From Hydractinia symbiolongicarpus (taxonomy: Eukaryota; Cnidaria; Hydrozoa; Anthoathecata; Hydractiniidae): a DNA stretch of 64,000 nucleotides. The stretch's first letter is position 1. Each line of letters starts with the position of its first letter. The position numbers were made by a program, and so were the translations under genes. The stretch lies in the NCBI RefSeq assembly GCF_029227915.1, contig NC_079879.1, forward strand, positions 21,964,501 to 22,028,500. The letters are read 5' to 3'. The notes below the pieces were generated by a model, which was given only the letters and a program-made list of their open reading frames with translations, made no database searches and was not told where the DNA came from. Below are positions 52,501 through 64,000 of the stretch, piece by piece.

Positions 52501-53251
52501 GTGGATTATATTTATGATAATAAGCCTATTTTAATATCCATAACCATTCCGCAAAACACAGCCAAAATAAATATAAAAACATGAAAATCAGGTTAGTTAA
52601 TAGACGATTTAAAATTTCCAGCAAAGTGATGTACAGTTGACTTATTTTACCTTAATTATGCTTAATTATGACTTTTGGTAAGAGAAAGGTCATTTATTAA
52701 ATGCCCATTGGGCATATTGAAGTTGCTGATTTATATTTTTTCTGGTAGCTAGCTAAGTTGATTGTTTTGAATTTTATACTTTGCACTAGCATTGGCTACT
52801 ACAATTCCGGACAAAATATTTTTGCAAAAGGCTCTTTTGGCTATTTTCGTAAATGGCAAAACGTCATCACTTAGCCAGTACTTAGCACCCTATAGGCTGC
52901 AAGAGTTTCTTTGGCAGGGGTGTAGGTCGAGTAACTCACGATGAAAATGCGTTATGAACAACCCTTCCTTAACCTGAAAAAGGTCCGAAAAATCGTGGAA
53001 ATAAGACGTACTGAAGTCAGCACAAATTATTTATCAGATCAGATTTTGAATCTATTTAAATAGGGTTATTTCAATTTTATTACTTTTTTCTTAAATATTG
53101 ATTTTAGGCCCGTCGAGCAGGGATTACAAAAGTGTTGCTTCCGATTGGAAATAAAAATGACTACGATGACCTTCCTGAATTTCTTAAGAAAGACATGGAC
53201 GTTCGCTTTTTAACAGAATATGCAGAGACATTTCAAGAAGCCTTCAACTAA
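40519..53251 (+). CDS. LONP1: Mitochondrial Lon protease, lacking only the first exon
   Basis: ATP-dependent matrix protease that degrades oxidised and regulatory proteins. Exons: 40519-40732, 42599-42687, 43191-43307, 43521-43776, 44367-44499, 46018-46160, 46250-46470, 46762-46961, 47096-47682, 50951-51113, 51357-51487, 51728-51925, 52371-52409 and 53108-53251. They give about 878 aa from the phase-2 start of the first listed exon (human 959). Order: LON N-domain ([15 protein letters not shown]); helical linker ([20 protein letters not shown], identical to the human stretch); Walker A GPPGVGKT split by the 46961/47096 intron; Walker [10 protein letters not shown] near 47284-47310; [11 protein letters not shown]; sensor and C-terminal helices; protease domain with catalytic Ser at 51824-51826 (KDGPSAG) and Lys at 52392-52394 (GGIKEK). 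All introns are GT-AG except 43308-43520, which is GC-AG. The presequence exon upstream of 40519 was not found; an in-frame stop at 40487 rules out simple 5' extension. Confidence 0.93.
40832..41041 (-). pseudogene. Fragment of a non-LTR retrotransposon ORF2 C-terminus
   Basis: About 69 codons read [20 protein letters not shown] and continue with an ARRN-like end. The GRP-x-x-x-W motif and what follows are typical of the region just after the reverse transcriptase in RTE/Jockey-like LINEs. It lies antisense in the first visible LONP1 intron. No reverse transcriptase core is present, so it is a truncated relic. Confidence 0.45.
42779..42875. repeat. 32-bp tandem repeat, three copies
   Basis: CTCAAAAGAGCTGATGTAAAC recurs with 32-bp spacing (42781, 42813, 42845) in the LONP1 intron between exons 42599-42687 and 43191-43307. 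The third copy has one substitution in this box. Confidence 0.9.
43308..43520 (+). other. GC-AG intron in LONP1
   Basis: The exon ends AGAAG and the intron starts gcacgt. The acceptor is ttttctttag. Splicing here joins GHR to RVHITG in the frame expected for Lon. The nearest GT (5 bases downstream) would shift the frame and meet a stop within a few codons. Confidence 0.8.
48070..48130 (-). repeat. Weak tRNA-like box B relic
   Basis: On the minus strand, GTTGTGGGTTCGATCTCTAC has a good box B. No convincing box A or acceptor stem is present. It is probably an old SINE fragment in a LONP1 intron. Confidence 0.3.
48372..48857. mobile_element. MITE-like element dense in TTCGGCA/TGCCGAA
   Basis: The left end (TCTTCGAATTTC, then TTCGGCAAATAATTGCCGAAG) and the right end (reverse complement CCTTCGAACTTCGC, then TTCGGCAATTGCCGAAG) are imperfect inverted repeats. 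About a dozen copies of TTCGGCA or its complement lie between, several arranged as local hairpins. It sits in the 3.3-kb LONP1 intron 47683-50950. Confidence 0.6.
50248..50695. mobile_element. Possible hAT-like MITE with CAGGGTTCA ends
   Basis: It opens CAGGGTTCAACC and closes TGAACCCTG, giving 9-bp terminal inverted repeats of the CAGGG type common in hAT elements. The interior repeats GGGAA/AGGGAAA words. No 8-bp target duplication is visible, so the borders or the class may be wrong. Confidence 0.4.
51140..51200. repeat. Hairpin followed by a TA run
   Basis: CCCGTGG and CCACGGG flank a short A-rich loop, followed by about eight TA units. It lies just after the LONP1 exon ending at 51113. 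It resembles the end of a small dispersed element, class unknown. Confidence 0.4.
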
Positions 53252-53730
53252 CACGTAACACTGATTTGATAAATTATTTATATTGTAATACATATAATGC
53301 TTATTGTTTGTTTCAGGGCATTTTTGATCTAAAATGAAACGATAACGCCGATATCATTCTACAGGGCGTCCTTTTTTTCCTAAATTTTTAATTTTTGCGA
53401 GAAGTTCCTAAACTCTGAAAATTACTCTGAAAATTAAACTAATTATCTTAGATTTTTTTAAAAATTTTTTTACTAAAAATATGCCCATAAGGCAGAGTTG
53501 ATAATACTGTTAAGGCCTGATGCACGGTACGATAAATGCAATAAATCGTATCGTGTAAACGCCTAAAATCATACAAAAGTACCAGTTACGAGTCGCATGC
53601 GACGAAAACGATACGTACGGAAGTGCTATTAATTTTTCTTCACATATAGAGAAGTTAATTGTTTATGTATGCCGCACTCACAACGTAACACCAGCAGTAA
53701 AAATGAAATGTTTTGTAGCCACACTTTATA

Positions 53731-53862
53731 ATGGGTACAGGACCAACGCAACAAGGAGTTATTTCTGCTACACTTGATCGTAGCATTGCTACCATTGTTA
53801 TTGTGAAACCACGTGAAGTTATTCGTGTCAAATACTTGAAGGATGAACCATTTGTAAAATAG
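53731..53862 (+). CDS. Possible 43-codon ORF or terminal exon of unknown function
   Basis: ATG to TAG, reading MGTGPTQQGVISATLD and on to KPREVIRVKYLKDEPFVK. AATAAA follows the stop directly (53863-53868) and an acceptor-like tgttttgtag precedes it (53709-53718), so this could be a last exon with translation starting upstream. The composition is protein-like, unlike the AT-rich shadow ORFs nearby. I do not recognise the family and found no upstream exon. It could be a retroposed fragment or chance. Confidence 0.35.
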   Translation: MGTGPTQQGVISATLDRSIATIVIVKPREVIRVKYLKDEPFVK

Positions 53863-54074
53863 AATAAAAAATAAAAAAATTGCTACATTTGTTAAAAAGA
53901 TTGATCGTTTTTCTGTCTTATCATAACATTTCTACATCTTTTGATCTGATTTTAAGTCAATATTTTAGAATCCAAATTTTTCACTATTTTGAAAGTGCTG
54001 TAACTTTTCTTTTTGATAACAAGGATCGTAATTTTATTCTTATCCTAGGATAAGAATAAAACAATGTCATAACT

Positions 54075-54225
54075 AAAGCAGCATATTAAATTTGTTTTTC
54101 TGCTTGTGTTATGTCTTCAAAAGTGGGGCAACATATTAAATTTGTTTTTCTGCTTGTAATATGTCTTCAAAAGTAGGGCAACATATTAAATTTGTTTTTC
54201 TGCTTGTGTTACGTTTTCGTAATGC
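54075..54225. repeat. 50-bp tandem repeat, three copies
   Basis: CATATTAAATTTGTTTTTCT recurs at 54082, 54132 and 54182 with exact 50-bp spacing. Unit differences are few. Confidence 0.92.
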
Positions 54226-56035
54226 GTACAAAACAACTGTATATGTTTTTACTTCACTTATGCATGTAAATTAAAAGAAATGGCGCAAATGGGCTTTTGT
54301 AGATGTCGTACGAACCATGTAGCGCTCAGAAGTTAAATGCGGCAAGTAATAAGACAGAAAAAAACCCAGTTTTTTCAGTGCGTGTAAAAATGTATTAAAA
54401 TTGATAACCTTTTGTTTCGCACAAATCGTAAAGTGTATCCGGCCCATAAGTCAACTTTTCTTTATATATATAACGTTAGTTTTATGAGCTTTAAAGACCT
54501 TATGGCATCATTATTGAGATAGTATAAGGTAGAACTCTGGACATAAGTTTGGAAAGTTAAAGCTAACATTTATCACATGATGATGTACCACTATTTGTAA
54601 AAATGTAATTTTCTAGAGTTTTATTAAAGTTTTGTTTTAATTATCGCCTTTTGTGAAATTTTTGCGGAGACAAACTTTCGCGGATTCGAAATTTTCGTAT
54701 ACGGGTATAAATATTTGCGGTTTGCGATTTTAACAATAGACTTTTGTTTTTATCTATGCCGTGTGCCATCTGAAAAGAATTTTATGTGCTAAATGTTGAT
54801 TGATGGCAGAAAGTTTTCCTGTAATTAGTGTCTACAATCGTGGACAAAATTAATGAAACAAAGGCTCTTTGTCATCTTAAGTTTATTTATTTTATAATAG
54901 ACGATTAAACAACTGTTATTCGCCCCGGTCTTGTTTATCATTTATGCCTTTGCAAAGTTCGATGTGTGATCATTTGGATTTTTTTCATCAGACAGGAAAA
55001 ATTAAATTTGGTCTTGACCGCCACAGTTTTTGATCATATCATTAATCATAATGACTCTTTTTCCTCATACGAATTATTTTCTGTGATTGCGGAGGAGTAT
55101 AATGCATTTGAAAGCTAACATGTCAAAATAATTTTTTTAGAAACAGCCAATGTGATCATTTGTTGCGGCGAAATTCAAAATTAGTCATAAATTTTAGCAA
55201 AAATTTAATTTCGAAATAATGCATTTTTGCAGATGGCCAAATACTATTGTATAATTCACATAATTAATGTTTTTATTCCAAAACAAGTAATTGACAAAAA
55301 TTCGCGAGAACATATTTTCGTGACAGAGATGTAAACATGCAATGCAACTTCGTGGTTAAACATGCCATACGTCATCGGTAAAAAGGACCGAGCAAAAAAA
55401 AAAAAAAACGTAAAAACTAAAGTCGCTGAAAATATTTATTTATTAATTTATTTTTATGGGATTTTAAATCGGTAAAATATTAGTGGTTGTGCAAAACAAA
55501 TACACACAGGACGAAGGAATACCAATGAAAGAAATAGACACCAATACAATAAATGGTAAGTATTTTCTGAACTTGTGTGACGTAAGTCTGCGGGGATGTA
55601 AACTAACGTATTCTGAACGAAGCACAGGAATCGGCTGAGGAGACGCTAGAATGGGCCCGTGCAGTGTAGCGGTATAGAAATTTTCAGAGCTGTTGAGTGT
55701 GTGCGGAAAAACTGTTTATTTTTTAGGATTATATTATTTTGTCTAGTTATTTTCGCTAAAAATTAAAATATATATATATATTATTATAAATTAATACTAT
55801 TCGAATCATACATATTTCACACCTTACATTACATGCGTAAATAAATCTATAAAATTATAAGCTGAAAACAAACTTTTATAAAAATAAAAAATAAAACTGA
55901 AATGCAAATTGGATACATTGTGTCATGACAACATCACTCGAAAGTTGATGTAAAATAAAACTAATCGTTACAACAATCAATTATATAAACTATATGTATT
56001 CCTGTATCTTCTAAAAATCTTCATCATCACAACTC

Positions 56036-59000
56036 TTAATACAGTATTTCTCGCAGTATAGCAAACAAAGCAGCAGAAATTCCACCTAAAATAGACGGTG
56101 ATGTTATTGCACGCACACTCAAAAATTAGGTAATCTATTCTTTTAACTTTTGAGGCGTACGTGGGAAAAATGTGATTGATATGAGCATTAAATCAATACT
56201 TTAAGGTTAGAAACTTTTGCGGGAAGAAAGTTTTCGCGGATTGAAAAAAAACGCAAAATTTTTACATTTCGCGGGAAGAAAGTTTCGCGGATGGCCTACT
56301 TCGCAGGAAATAACTTTTGAGGGAGAGAAAAATCAAGATAACTTTTTGATTTATGTACCTTAAGTGGATAAATTTTGGCAAGGATTAAATTTGGCGAGTG
56401 ACCAAAATGGAATATTTGGCGGGGGTTTTAATTTGGCGAATGATAAACACAGCATATCCGACCTACATTTGAACAAGTTAAGGAATTTTATACATACTGC
56501 CTGAGCAGTATTAGTTGTTTCATGCTTTGGCTAATTTTAAAAGGCTGACAATTGCCAATGTACTAAAAGTGTTGACCAAGATTGCAACATCAATAAATAT
56601 TGAGCATAACAAAAACTTTCTGTTTTCGTGTCATAAAGCGATGCTATTTTGAATTGAAGACGATCCCTGTCAACTGCGACAAGTGAAGAGTAAGACTTAC
56701 CAGTAATAGGCATGGTCACCACCCAAGACAATACAATATTTCCAAACAAGGACCAATCTACAACTTCTTTTGCACGAACTCGACCAACAAAAACAACCGA
56801 GCCGACTTTACAGTGCGTAGTCGAGACTGGTATACCAAGATTTGATGCCAGAAGTACAGTTAATGCTGACCCGATTTCGATAGCAAAACCACTAAATAGA
56901 AGAGAGATTTTGATCAAAGAAGTACAACATACACAGAAAAAACAAATGTAAATTCAACAGTAGTTCTATGTTTATGCAATTCGTAGTTGAGTTAACCGGT
57001 AAAAAGGTACTTTTCGTAAATTTACCTTGAATTAATAAAAATATTTTGCTTTTGAGACATAGTGTTGCAGGTCAGTTAAGGAGATTTATATCCTTAATTA
57101 CCGTAAAAAATCAAATTTTGTCTAACCTGCTAGGTGTTATGGGAGAAAGATTTTCACCAATTGTTTTGATAACCTTTTGTCCCCATATACACAAGCCTAG
57201 AATGATTCCAACTCCGCCGTATATCAAGATCCATATTGGAGTTGATGCTTTGGAAACAACTTCCCCGTTTTGGTAAATAAGCCAAAGAGAGATGACAGGT
57301 CCTATCGCATTACTAAAACAAAATAGTTATCAAAATACCATTACCAACATTTTATTTTTGTATTATACCACAAGGCTCTCAAATACATAAACATTTATAT
57401 AAAACCCAGATAATTTTCTATCCAGTACGCTTTGGTCCTGGATAATCCTACCGCGATAATTCCTTTTCACTAACTGACACCAGAATTTGTGACAAATTCA
57501 GTTCTACAGTTTCGATAAAAAAGAGGAGTGTATTGTTTAGTTTTTTCGATTTCATGAAGTTTCTAGTTAGTTTTCGAAATTTCTTTTTAAAAAAGAAAGC
57601 TATAAACTATTTTTCCCCTAAAAAATTGAGCAAATACTAGGAAGATTTTTATGAAGGAGGCGTAAAGAAATTCTAGAAGAACTACTAAACATTTGCATAG
57701 ACTTTTATTTTTAAAATATTTAAATTTTATTCAGACGATAAATTTCAGGGAATAAAAAAAAATAACAGACTAAATATTTTTCCCACAACATTTAATACTT
57801 ATTTCTTTTATTTTGTGAAATGTTCGCAAGACCTCGCGTATAGAAGACTGTAATAATTGTTTATATATTCTCCGTAAGTCGTCAAGACACACATTTCGTA
57901 TGCAAAAACCTACGTAGCAAATATTCAGTCTTAATTGGTATGCGAAGTGGAAGTAATACAGGAAGGTGGGCAATTATCCTGATGGAGGTATCCTAGGTGG
58001 AAATTATCGGGGGGAAATTGACCAGAGGGAATTAGCAGAACGGTGTTTGACGGTGAAATTATCCTAGAACATGAAATATGATGCATATTTGATATGGCTC
58101 AGTCGTATATAATCGGTGAAAACATTCAAAAAACAATTGACATCACATATACTTATATTGTACCTTTTCCCTTGTCATATGATATTTAGTATCTCTCATG
58201 TTACTTATCCTACAACCTTAATTCTCGACTGACTTTTGAGCGAGTTGCTAAAAAATAATTTTAAAGATGGTATCAAAAGTAACGTTACATCTGCAAGAAA
58301 GTTTCTTATTTTCCTTATCCATGTATAAAGATATGTCCAGTTGATGTATTCACGCTAAAGCTATTAAAACTTGTTGTTTTGTAACATATTGCATTACAGA
58401 AGGGCCGGAGTAAATATATAATGATTTCTTTGGAATCATAAATGGATTCACTAACGTGGATCGAATTACCCTACTATTTTTAGTGCCCATATATTGCCTT
58501 GGCAAGTTGCTTTCTGATTTTTATTTGTGAAAAGCTCCTTCGTAATATTAAAAGAAACTTTCCAAACTTTCAAAAAAAACAAGGTTTCGGCTACGAGATA
58601 AAAAAAGTTCAAGCTGCGAGTATGTTAGCAGGGACAGTGGTTGTAAATAAACCTGGAATTAGACTTCCTGAAGGTGCCGAATACATTCTCTTAGTCCTTA
58701 CGACGGCGTAACACAATGGCAAGCACCTATATTTTGATCATTTCAAGCTGTACATAATAGTGCCAACACGCAAACAAATTCCTCATACAACTTTTCTTCA
58801 AAGAAACACTAACGAAAATTTTTTTCAAAAAGCCATAATTACATTCACGGTCGCCGCCATTATCAAATAAAAGCCAACTAGTTTCGTACATATTTTGTTC
58901 ATTTGTTACGTCACACGACGCACATAGCTCAGCAGGACTTGTAGGGGTCCACTTAAATTCTTGGTCTTCGAAGAGAGATATAATTTATCGCGACGTTCAA

Positions 59001-62000
59001 ACGATGAAGAAGACAAGTTAAATTCCAGTAAAACAACATCATAAAAAAGTAATTTTCAACAATTTAACAACATGCGAAAGTAGGTAAACAAAGAAAAACT
59101 TTGAGACTGTTTTTGTTTTGTTTAGCTTTCACAAAATCACTTTCAGTACACTTTATTGCGCATAATCATTTGAGTTTTATTTAATAAAAAATTATATAAA
59201 AAATTTTTATAATAAAGTTTAATAAACGTAATACTTATTTTTCCAAGTGATAATTCATGTCTAAAAATCTAAAATTATATTTATAACGGTGAAATTTCAT
59301 TTTATTCTGATAAAGATATTTATTTCAAAATATGAGAAATAAAATTACTCTTAGACAATTAAAGGAGGCACAGTTTAGTATTCCCTCGCTTCGTTCATTT
59401 AGAATGCGTTTGTTTACAACACTGCGTACTTACGTCACACAAGTTAGTATTTTACCCAACAAAAAGTCCTAATCGACACTGTCATGGCCGCGACCGTAGG
59501 ACTACTTTGACCTTAAATATCTCAAGAACCAAAGCTCCCAAATATAAAAAAATTAACACAGTTTATATTTGCATTATAATGAACACTTTAGGCACAACTT
59601 GTTATTAATCGTTAGTTCTCCTTTAAATAATGACTTATATAGATTTTTTCGACGGGTCCTGACAACTAGTCTTATATACTAATATGTGTGTGTGTCAGTG
59701 ACGGGAAAAGAGGATGTGTTCATTTTCCATTGATGTAACCGAAAAAGATTGTTTTTTTGCTTATTTTTTAATTTGTTTGACGTTACAACACGACCTCAAT
59801 GCATCAGACTGACGTCAAAAAAGTCTTTGTAAGTTCCCAACAGGATGAAAACGAAGTAACATTACCAGTGAAAACAGAAATACACGGCAACAGAAAGCGC
59901 ATTAGAAGAACTTGTCAAAGTAGGAGATACAAAAGAAACGGTTAAGGTATTGTTAGAGAAAGAGAGACCGGTGCAAGATCACTTAAATCTGGAGATAATG
60001 TAATGTGATGTTTTGAGTAACAGCACAAACACGTTGAGAATTTCCCTCATCAAAAAGTAGATGTCCCCATGGCCATACATCTAATTCTCATCGCTGATAC
60101 TACTTCTGCTCAATAAGAAAAGATTGAGAAAGCAATTCTACTGGGCAGTATGTAGTTTCTGTATATTAAAGGAGAAATTGAAAGCTACAATGTGATACTT
60201 CATTTGAAAAATTTTGTCATGAGTAAAAGAAAAAATAATGAAGGCTAAAAAGATTAGGCTTGCTTCTAAAATGGGTGTGAAGATCAAGAGTTCTTAAAGT
60301 ATAAAACTCCAAAGCCTTCTCCTGTAGTGTCAATGCTAAAAGCTGATAATTTTAATAAATTTGTATCAAGTGATCGAAATAACGTAATACATTCTAAATT
60401 GTGGATTTTGCATTTCGTGGACCGCAGCTGCTCGTCATACTTCAGCAACCCTAATAATTACAAAAAGGAAATTGTTGTAACCAGAATCTATCAAATTCGC
60501 ATTAAAGACGCATAATGACTGTGATGAGGAGGTTTGTAATGAAGTGTTTCATGGAATGCATGTAAGTTTGATATTAACACAAGCAAAACTCCTGGCAAGG
60601 CACCATATAGTAATAGTATGATTGAGCCAAACAATGAAGTTGTTCTTGAATCAATGATTAAAAAGAAGGGAAATGGAAAACATAGTTTTGAGATTGCTTT
60701 GGCGTGGTCGGTATTAGCCAATGGGTAAAGCCCAAACTTTTCATCAGCATCTTAACTTCTTGCACTAAACAGCATCTGTTAAAGATGGTTAAAGGGATCT
60801 GGTTAGACAAAATCTCAGATTTTTATTTGGCATAAGGAAAAAAGGAGGTAGAGGTTCTGCAAAAATTTATTAAATAAGAAAGTAATTTCGCCTTGATTCG
60901 GCATGGTAATGCATACTATTAGTTGATAATATATACTATTGAACCTACCACAGGATACAAATATAACTTACAACTATAAAATAAAACAAAATACTTAAAC
61001 ATGTACAACCGATAGCCCAACATGTATTAGGCAAATGTTCAGACTTGTTTTTATAGTTGCATCCACTAAACGTCGGGAACACTCGTCAGATATAACCTCT
61101 ACATTTTTACAAGGCAATGACATTACAAAAAGAATACGTATTCGTCTTTCATCAAAATAAGATTTTGGAAAAAAAACTACATCACTTAAAGCACTCTTTA
61201 TATGGACTTGCTGATGTATTGTGAGAGTGATACAACTGAGTTATAGAAGTACTCATTGATTTAAATGGAAAGTTGACTATGTATGATAAATCATTGCTTC
61301 TGTGGTTTGATGAGCTGGTTTCGTCGATTGGTATGATTGTTGCTCAAGTTAATTGACTTAGTAATGGTTCAGCTGAAAGACGCTTTTCGAATCAACAAGC
61401 ACAAGAAAATTTGATTTGAATGTGAAACAGACTAGTAACAAGATACACATAGATAAGGATCAGCATGTGCAAAGTTTAAGAGACAATAATGTTGATAGCG
61501 AGAGAAAAGTAAAACTTGATGCACCACTCATAAAAGAGAAAATGATTTACGCTCTCTTTGATCAACTGCTTTATCGTGATGGTCGTAAAGGAACGCTGTA
61601 GATCAGCAAACTATAGAATTAAAGCTGTTGTGCAATCACTGAAAACTGAGAATCGTATCAAATACTTGAAGTCAGAAAACGTAAGATTGTTATTTCCTTT
61701 GTCCGGTGAACTTGGGTTGAACTTGCAATGCGTGCAAATACATTTCATGCAAATCTTCCCAATGTGGTAACTCAAGGAGCTTGATCATAGTTTGATTTAA
61801 GTGGTTTTCCAGGAATCTCACCAGAATCACAAAGCCTAGCTTATGAAGCATTAGGAATAGTTAATGCAGCTGACGTTGGTTGATTGACAACAAATCTACT
61901 GAAATAGATTTTTTACCTACCTAAAACACCGAGAATTATATGCTACACTAACAGTAAGTGACCAAAGGATCGTATCAGCAGCACTAAAATCTTCCACGAG

Positions 62001-62881
62001 CAGATGCTGGTAGATTGACACATATGGTGGAGGGAAAGGAAAAAGAATTTAATGCATTCCTGAAAGTTATTCGATTGCTGAAAAAAATATAGTGCATCAA
62101 CAAGCAATTGTTGTTAAAGGTGCTAACAGAAAGTGCCTTGTAAGCTTTTACTTTGCACTTCTACTTTATAAAAAGAAAATTGAAATAGTTGAAGAATTGT
62201 TGTTGCACTACTGAAGATTTATTGCGTTGGAAATATGCCGTGTGAAGACGATTTGATGGCGAAGACTGTTGTGTGTCAAATTATATCTGGAATATCTAAA
62301 AGTTGAAAAGAAAAAGAAAAGGAAAAATTTCTTCTTCGTTTCTCTTGTCTTCATTCTGCGAAAATGGGATTGATGGTTGTTTTTGTGTAAAGAGTTATGG
62401 GTGAATAAAAACAATATTTTTGCTAGAGGCGTTAGGCAAATGGGTCAAATTCTTATGTGTTACAATGAAGTTATTGAGCAGGAAATGTAGCTACGTATAA
62501 CTTTAACATACCTGACATCATTACCACCATGAGCAAAAGCTCCAAAAGACGCAGTTAAAATCTGGAGATATTTAAAGAGGCGGGCAGAGTGTGGATCATC
62601 TTGAATTTTTGATCTTGCTGTTTCATCAACTGGCATCATTATATCCTCGATGACACTTCTGGTTCGAGAACGTACTGATCCAGATCTAGATCTTGATGCT
62701 GCAGATTCTGACCGTTTTTTTCTCAAACCATTATCAGTTTCTGAATCTGCTATAAGATCTATTTTATCATCTTTCTTGAGAGAATTAACTTCTTCTTCAT
62801 TAAACTTAACTGATACTGCCTTTTCATCTGTTTCTTCATCTTGATAAGTTTCATCTTGAAAGACTTGATTATGAACAGAAC
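56036..62881 (-). CDS. SLC20/PiT sodium-dependent phosphate cotransporter, C-terminal part
   Basis: Plasma-membrane Na+/phosphate symporter of the PiT family. Exons in coding order: 62881-62512, 57312-57127, 56891-56701 and 56085-56036 (stop TAA at 56038-56036). All are GT-AG and in phase, about 265 codons. The first exon carries the end of the large cytoplasmic loop, Glu/Asp-rich then Ser/Arg-rich ([14 protein letters not shown]), and the PiT signature FAHGGNDV. That signature continues as SNAIGP across a 5.2-kb intron. Then come [30 protein letters not shown], and [20 protein letters not shown], strongly conserved in PiT1/2. The last segment is short ([16 protein letters not shown]). The N-terminal half, including GANDVANAFGT, is absent and should lie beyond 64000. 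PiT1 versus PiT2 cannot be decided from this part. Confidence 0.9.
56205..56450. repeat. TTTCGCGG-rich dispersed repeat
   Basis: Two GCGGGAAGAAAGTTTTCGCGGAT-like units occur at about 56219 and 56271, followed by TTTGGCGA/TTTGGCGGG words. Related sequence lies near 54660-54720. It falls in the last SLC20 intron. Confidence 0.5.
60140..60770 (+). pseudogene. Broken LTR-retrotransposon integrase, antisense in SLC20 intron
   Basis: Pieces of an integrase appear in order but in different frames. First comes a degraded zinc-binding segment. Then comes the linker [11 protein letters not shown] with FNKFV and KLWILHFVD, followed by a DEEVCNEVF segment in another frame. A further frame change gives the stretch [12 protein letters not shown]...[11 protein letters not shown], typical of Ty3-like pol integrases, where the Glu is catalytic. 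Stops and frameshifts show it is dead. More degraded sequence may extend to about 59850 and 62200, but I cannot identify it. Confidence 0.6.
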
Positions 62882-64000
62882 CTAGATAGCAAAACATTTT
62901 TGTGCGAATTAGAGTGATACAATGCAGTAATAATATAATATAATATAATAATATACGGTGTGACAAATAAATGAGGATGTTATTATATCTTGTGTCGTCC
63001 TGAACGAAAAATTAACCATTTTAACATTACATAATTGCGTCAACAATGTTGCCTGAATACTGTTACTGTCAATACTGTTGTTGCAATGTGCCTTAAAATT
63101 TGAGGTCAAATAAAAACAGATGGTGACATCAGTAGTTTCACCCCTATGTGGGTAACTATGGAACACCTGGCATTAAGTTAGAAAATTGTCTTAAAGATAC
63201 ACATTTCGAATTCCATGAATTGATCTTTTCAATATAAAGTTCTGAATAAGAAAATTAGGCTTTTATAGATTGTCAGAAGACAAAACTTGGGAATGTGTGT
63301 GAATAACTGATGTAAACTTCTTAATAGGCACCACCAGGGAACACAATTAGACCCTTCCCAAAGCTTGTCTATCCCACCTAGTTCGAAACAGACAGGTTCA
63401 TGACATGATCAAAAAAACATGATCATTTTTTTTCAACCATGGACTAAAGTGTTTTTGTACATGGTTAAGGTCATTATTAACTGTATCAAAAGTTTATTTC
63501 TGGAACTGCTTGCATCCCTAACCAAATGGATTTTCTAGGGGCCACACAACTAGTCTAAAAATACGCTAACAGTGTGTATCACTTGTGCTCACTCTTTTTT
63601 TTCTAACATTTTTTGTCACAATTTCTGACATTATTTTCACTTTTCAAGCTACACTCTATAAGAACTTCATACTATTTGAAACCTTAGATAATCTTACACA
63701 CGTGATTTTTAATAACAAACATATTGATAAACCAGATTGGTTAAAAATTTTAAAATATAATCCCCACTTCTTTCATTTTATAAAAAGACCAATTTCACCT
63801 ATATTTTTGAAATTCCTGACATCCTGACAGAGTGCATGTTCTTGCTCGGCGTTACTAGTTCTTAACAACAGAAGGGACAGCTTAATCAATTAGTGAATAT
63901 TTTTTTTCAAAAGCAGCTCATTAGTAAAGTTTATCAGTTTACTTTTCAGTGTCTATTTAACCATTTTTTTTCAAGAAAACCAACATCATTAAAACAGTTG
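62882..64000. other. SLC20 intron running off the window
   Basis: No upstream SLC20 exon is visible on the minus strand here. A short ATA-rich microsatellite lies at 62931-62957. Otherwise I see nothing. Confidence 0.5.

Larger units (their letters stand above)
53252..56035. other. Intergenic region between convergent LONP1 and SLC20
   Basis: Contains an inverted repeat at about 53524-53557 (CACGGTACGAT and ATCGTATCGTG), a possible small ORF (53731), a 50-bp tandem repeat (54075) and scattered TTTGCGG/TTCGCGG repeats near 54660. Confidence 0.5.

Noticed and set aside
58499-58711. 70-codon plus-strand ORF in the SLC20 intron
   Set aside because: No known motif; antisense and without splice context.

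Overview
The window is AT-rich animal DNA with intron-containing genes, spliceosomal GT-AG junctions, microsatellites, MITE-like elements, a tRNA-derived SINE and retroelement debris. Gene content and the repeat style suggest an early-branching invertebrate, most probably a cnidarian. That assignment is inference. I rebuilt the genes by joining exons by hand wherever splice sites and reading phase agreed and the joined product matched a known family.

Layout: (1) about 597-3482, plus strand: mitochondrial ribosomal protein bS18m (MRPS18C), 5' end not found. (2) 6625-11996, minus strand: complete eight-exon ABHD2 lipase. (3) 12842-27120, plus strand: complete 13-exon whirlin-like scaffold (HHD, PDZ, PDZ, HHD, PDZ), divergent from ABHD2 across an 845-bp gap. 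(4) 27121-40518: gene-poor and repeat-rich. It holds a GC-rich patch with a sequence that fits a type III hammerhead ribozyme, a 53-nt hairpin, a 2.97-kb direct tandem duplication, three 54-bp hairpin repeats and a degenerate minisatellite. (5) 40519-53251, plus strand: mitochondrial Lon protease (LONP1), complete except for the presequence exon, with one GC-AG intron. (6) 53252-56035: intergenic, with a possible 43-codon ORF and repeats. (7) 56036-62881, minus strand: the C-terminal half of an SLC20/PiT sodium-phosphate cotransporter. Its 5.2-kb intron carries an antisense, broken retrotransposon integrase. The 5' exons lie beyond the window.

The genes do not form one pathway. MRPS18C and LONP1 both serve mitochondria (translation and matrix proteolysis). 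ABHD2 and SLC20 are membrane proteins of lipid and phosphate handling. Whirlin is an actin-bundle and stereocilium scaffold in vertebrates. The most notable item is the hammerhead-like sequence at 29191-29284: every core position I checked matches the consensus and all three stems can form.
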